A stretch of DNA of 7,145 nucleotides from Phycisphaeraceae bacterium (lineage in GTDB: Bacteria; Planctomycetota; Phycisphaerae; Phycisphaerales; Phycisphaeraceae), in assembly GCA_029260695.1 (NCBI GenBank), contig JAJDCT010000189.1:1-7145 (forward strand). Direction: 5' to 3'. Below the pieces are notes generated by a model, which saw only the letters and a list, made by a program, of their open reading frames with translations, had not been told where the DNA came from and did not search any database. Shown here piece after piece: positions 5,466-7,145 of the stretch. Position 1 is the stretch's first letter, and each line of letters begins with the position of its first letter. Both the position numbers and the translations under genes were made by a program.

Positions 5466-6197
5466 ATGAGCAGGCTCAACCCGATCCTGGCTGCGGTGCG
5501 GTCTCACGTCCACACCATCAGCGATCAGCCGCCGACCGCCGAGCACCCGTCACCCTTCATCACCATCAGCCGAGAGGCCGGCGCAGGCGGGCGCACGCTG
5601 ATGCGCCGACTGATCGGCCGTCTTAATGAGTTGGACCTAGCCAACCCGCAGCGGACTCCCTGGGCCGGGTTCGACAGGGAGCTGGTCGAGAAGGTCGCCA
5701 AAGATCACAAACTGCATAAAACCCTAGTCGACCTACTCGGCGAGCAGTGTCACTCCTGGTTGTACGACGTCTTCGCGGGACTGTCCGCGCAGACCACCGA
5801 ATCACAGATCTACCGCAGGGTCGCAGAAACGATCCGGGCGCTTGCGCAAGGTGGGCGGGCCGTGATTGTCGGACGCGGCGGGGTGTTCATCACTCAGAAC
5901 ATGCCAGGCGGCATCCATATCCAGATCGTCGCGCCATTCGAGCACCGGGCACAACAGATGGCCCGTGTCCTGGACACCGACCTGAAACACGCAGCGCAGG
6001 AGGTCAGACGGATCGAGCAGAACCGCGCTTCGTTCTACAAGCGCTACTGGCCCGGCATACCCCTGTCGCCCAGCATCTTCACCGCTACCTTCAACAGCGC
6101 CGCGATCAGCGAAACCAAAATGGTCGACGCTATCCTGCCGCTCATACCCGGCCTGAAAGTGAGTGCAAAACAGCCCAGCCCTAACCTGGTCGTCTGA
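5466..6197 (+). CDS. Cytidylate kinase-like family protein
   Basis: The 243-residue product matches the cytidylate-kinase-like (Cytidylate_kin2) family. It has ITISREAGAGGRTL (residues 32-45, the phosphate-loop region in the family's SRExGxGGR form), FDRELVEKVAKDH, IVGRGGVFIT (about 134-143) and ERxQ/RYW-type helices, with RYW at 193-195. Members resemble nucleoside monophosphate kinases, but their substrate is mostly untested, so CMP phosphorylation is an inference from fold. The first 30 residues are an extension before the phosphate loop. The start is firm: GAAAGGAG lies eight bases upstream. It has its own promoter, stands alone between two spacers of 259 and 379 bases, and ends at TGA 6195-6197. 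Confidence 0.88.
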   Translation: MSRLNPILAAVRSHVHTISDQPPTAEHPSPFITISREAGAGGRTLMRRLIGRLNELDLANPQRTPWAGFDRELVEKVAKDHKLHKTLVDLLGEQCHSWLYDVFAGLSAQTTESQIYRRVAETIRALAQGGRAVIVGRGGVFITQNMPGGIHIQIVAPFEHRAQQMARVLDTDLKHAAQEVRRIEQNRASFYKRYWPGIPLSPSIFTATFNSAAISETKMVDAILPLIPGLKVSAKQPSPNLVV

Positions 6198-6241
6198 TAC
6201 GTATTCTGGTTGATTTATGGGTGGCAGTGTCTCCCTCAGCA

Positions 6242-6256
6242 CCCGGCTTTGCCGGG
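6242..6256 (+). terminator. Compact hairpin after the kinase-like gene, possible terminator
   Basis: CCCGGC (6242-6247), loop TTT, GCCGGG (6251-6256) form a perfect six-pair stem 45 bases after the stop codon. No T tract follows, so a classic intrinsic terminator is not shown; it may stabilise the 3' end or be a small dispersed hairpin. Confidence 0.3.
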
Positions 6257-6299
6257 GGATTGGCCAGGATGATGGGCACGAGTTTTAATCGTGATCCGT

Positions 6300-6425
6300 C
6301 TGATACCCCCCGTACCCGCCCTGCCCGACAACATCCCATTCGTACTTGCCCCAAATCATCTCCCACCCATAGCCCCAGCCTGCCCTATGACGTGCGTGGC
6401 AAAGTGACTCCGCCTCTATCTTCGC
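6300..6425. other. C-rich, G-poor tract in the 6198-6576 spacer
   Basis: The plus strand from about 6300 to 6425 is dominated by C and short C runs and is poor in G, unlike the flanking genes. No frame on either strand has a credible start with a ribosome site and a protein-like sequence. One minus-strand frame is open from about 6521 to the TAA near 6291 (about 75 codons, G/W/Y-rich at its end) but has no ATG or GTG at its head. I assign no gene to the spacer. Confidence 0.4.
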
Positions 6426-6432
6426 TTCTTTA

Positions 6433-6450
6433 GGGCCTCTGGGCAGGCCC
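6433..6450. repeat. GGGCCT-AGGCCC hairpin
   Basis: GGGCCT (6433-6438), six-base loop, AGGCCC (6445-6450) pair perfectly; an alternative outer pairing uses AGGCC at 6453-6457. It lies between the C-rich tract and the desaturase start. No T tract follows directly, and its direction and role are unknown. Confidence 0.4.
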
Positions 6451-6576
6451 TCAGGCCATGTAATGCTATACAGAGCCAGCTTTTTATCGGCGTTCGCCTT
6501 AACGGACCGATGAGTCTAGTATATCCGACCTCATAACCGGCCCGCTGTACTTTCATAAGAACCGAGAGCTTAGACG

Positions 6577-7145
6577 ATGACCGACACGAACGCTGCCGTA
6601 TCTTCCAAACCACACCGAGGCGGGATCGAATGGGGCAACCTCAACTGGTCCGTCATCATCGGCATCGGCGGGATGCACATCATCGCACTGGGCGCGTTTA
6701 TCCCCGGGACGTTCTCTTGGAGTGGCCTGCTCTTGGCCGCGTTTCTGTCTTGGGTCACCGCCGGCGTTGGGATCACCCTCACCTACCACCGCCTGCTGAC
6801 GCACCGGTCGTTCAAAACACCCAAGTGGTTCGAGTACATACTCACCATCTGCGGGTGCTTGGCCTGGCAGGGCGGGCCCGTGACTTGGGTCGGCGTACAC
6901 CGCCTGCACCACAAGCACTCCGACTCCGACCACGACCCACATAGCCCGCAACACGGGTTCACCTGGGCACACATGCTCTGGACCCTCCACGACAAGATCG
7001 AAGGCATCAACGGCCACGACGCCGCCAAGGACCTCCTGCGCGACAACGGCCTGAGGCTCCTGGATAAATATTTCTGGGTCCCACAATTCGTTCTGACTGC
7101 CGCGCTTCTCGGTATCGGTTTCGCCATAGGCGGCTGGCAGCTCGC
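6577..7145 (+). CDS. Acyl-CoA / fatty acid desaturase (partial, N-terminal 189 residues)
   Basis: The frame starts at ATG 6577 and is open to the window edge. It shows the first two histidine boxes of membrane delta-9-type desaturases: HRLLTH (His71-His76) and HRLHH (His108-His112). The conserved contexts TYHRLLTHRSF and VGVHRLHHKHSDSDHDPHSP are present as in acyl-CoA desaturases. These bind the di-iron centre that, with O2 and electrons from a redox partner, introduces a cis double bond into an acyl chain in the cytoplasmic membrane. Hydrophobic segments lie at about 25-45, 48-69, 87-103 and 169-187. The third box (HNxHH) should lie beyond the right edge. The ribosome site is weak (GAGAG about eight bases upstream). 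The gene follows a 379-base spacer and is probably transcribed alone. Confidence 0.93.
   Translation, partial: MTDTNAAVSSKPHRGGIEWGNLNWSVIIGIGGMHIIALGAFIPGTFSWSGLLLAAFLSWVTAGVGITLTYHRLLTHRSFKTPKWFEYILTICGCLAWQGGPVTWVGVHRLHHKHSDSDHDPHSPQHGFTWAHMLWTLHDKIEGINGHDAAKDLLRDNGLRLLDKYFWVPQFVLTAALLGIGFAIGGWQL

Noticed and set aside
6291..6521. Minus-strand open frame ending in a G/W/Y-rich stretch
   Set aside because: It has no ATG or GTG start near its head and no ribosome site, and the residue bias is what a G-rich strand yields by chance.
6553..7086. Minus-strand open frame of 177 codons opposite the desaturase
   Set aside because: The plus strand carries intact histidine boxes and membrane segments; the antisense frame is a shadow.
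1..7145. CRISPR array, insertion sequence or defence/toxin cassette
   Set aside because: No regularly spaced repeats, no transposase or integrase motifs, and no small paired toxin-antitoxin genes are visible.

Overview
The window looks like a chromosomal segment of a planctomycete, most likely of the Phycisphaerae type. The main sign is the N-terminal LEPR-XLL motif (LEPRLLLSG) of the first protein, a surface or export mark typical of large planctomycetal proteins. The coding DNA is GC-rich, genes are separated by long AT-richer spacers, and a cytidylate-kinase-like protein and an acyl-CoA desaturase are present, which fits. The class-level placement is inference.

Layout. (1) From 2279 down to the left edge, minus strand, runs one uninterrupted frame of 759 codons that continues outside the window. 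It encodes a large exported cell-wall amidase with a golvesin-like domain nested inside the amidase fold, then a fibronectin type III domain and a Rossmann-like region. (2) A 1.1 kb gene-free region (2280-3381) holds a promoter for the amidase gene, a small inverted repeat, a probable small RNA gene on the plus strand ending in an intrinsic terminator (about 2536-2692), a degenerate tRNA-like sequence on the minus strand (2726-2797), a minus-strand terminator (2931-2977) that may end a second small RNA, and a 12-bp palindrome with a hairpin-rich leader ahead of the next gene. (3) Three plus-strand genes follow: a secreted alpha/beta hydrolase (3382-4233), a PHP-domain phosphoesterase (4319-5206) and a cytidylate-kinase-like protein (5466-6197) with its own promoter. 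(4) A 380-base spacer (6198-6576) contains two compact hairpins and a C-rich tract. (5) An acyl-CoA desaturase starts at 6577 and runs off the right edge.

The genes do not form an obvious pathway. The amidase and the hydrolase are exported and act on envelope or extracellular substrates. The PHP protein, the kinase-like protein and the desaturase are cytoplasmic or membrane housekeeping or accessory functions. I see no CRISPR array, insertion sequence, integrase, toxin-antitoxin pair or defence cassette. The parts least explained by known families are the structured intergenic region 2400-3360 and the unusual build of the amidase.
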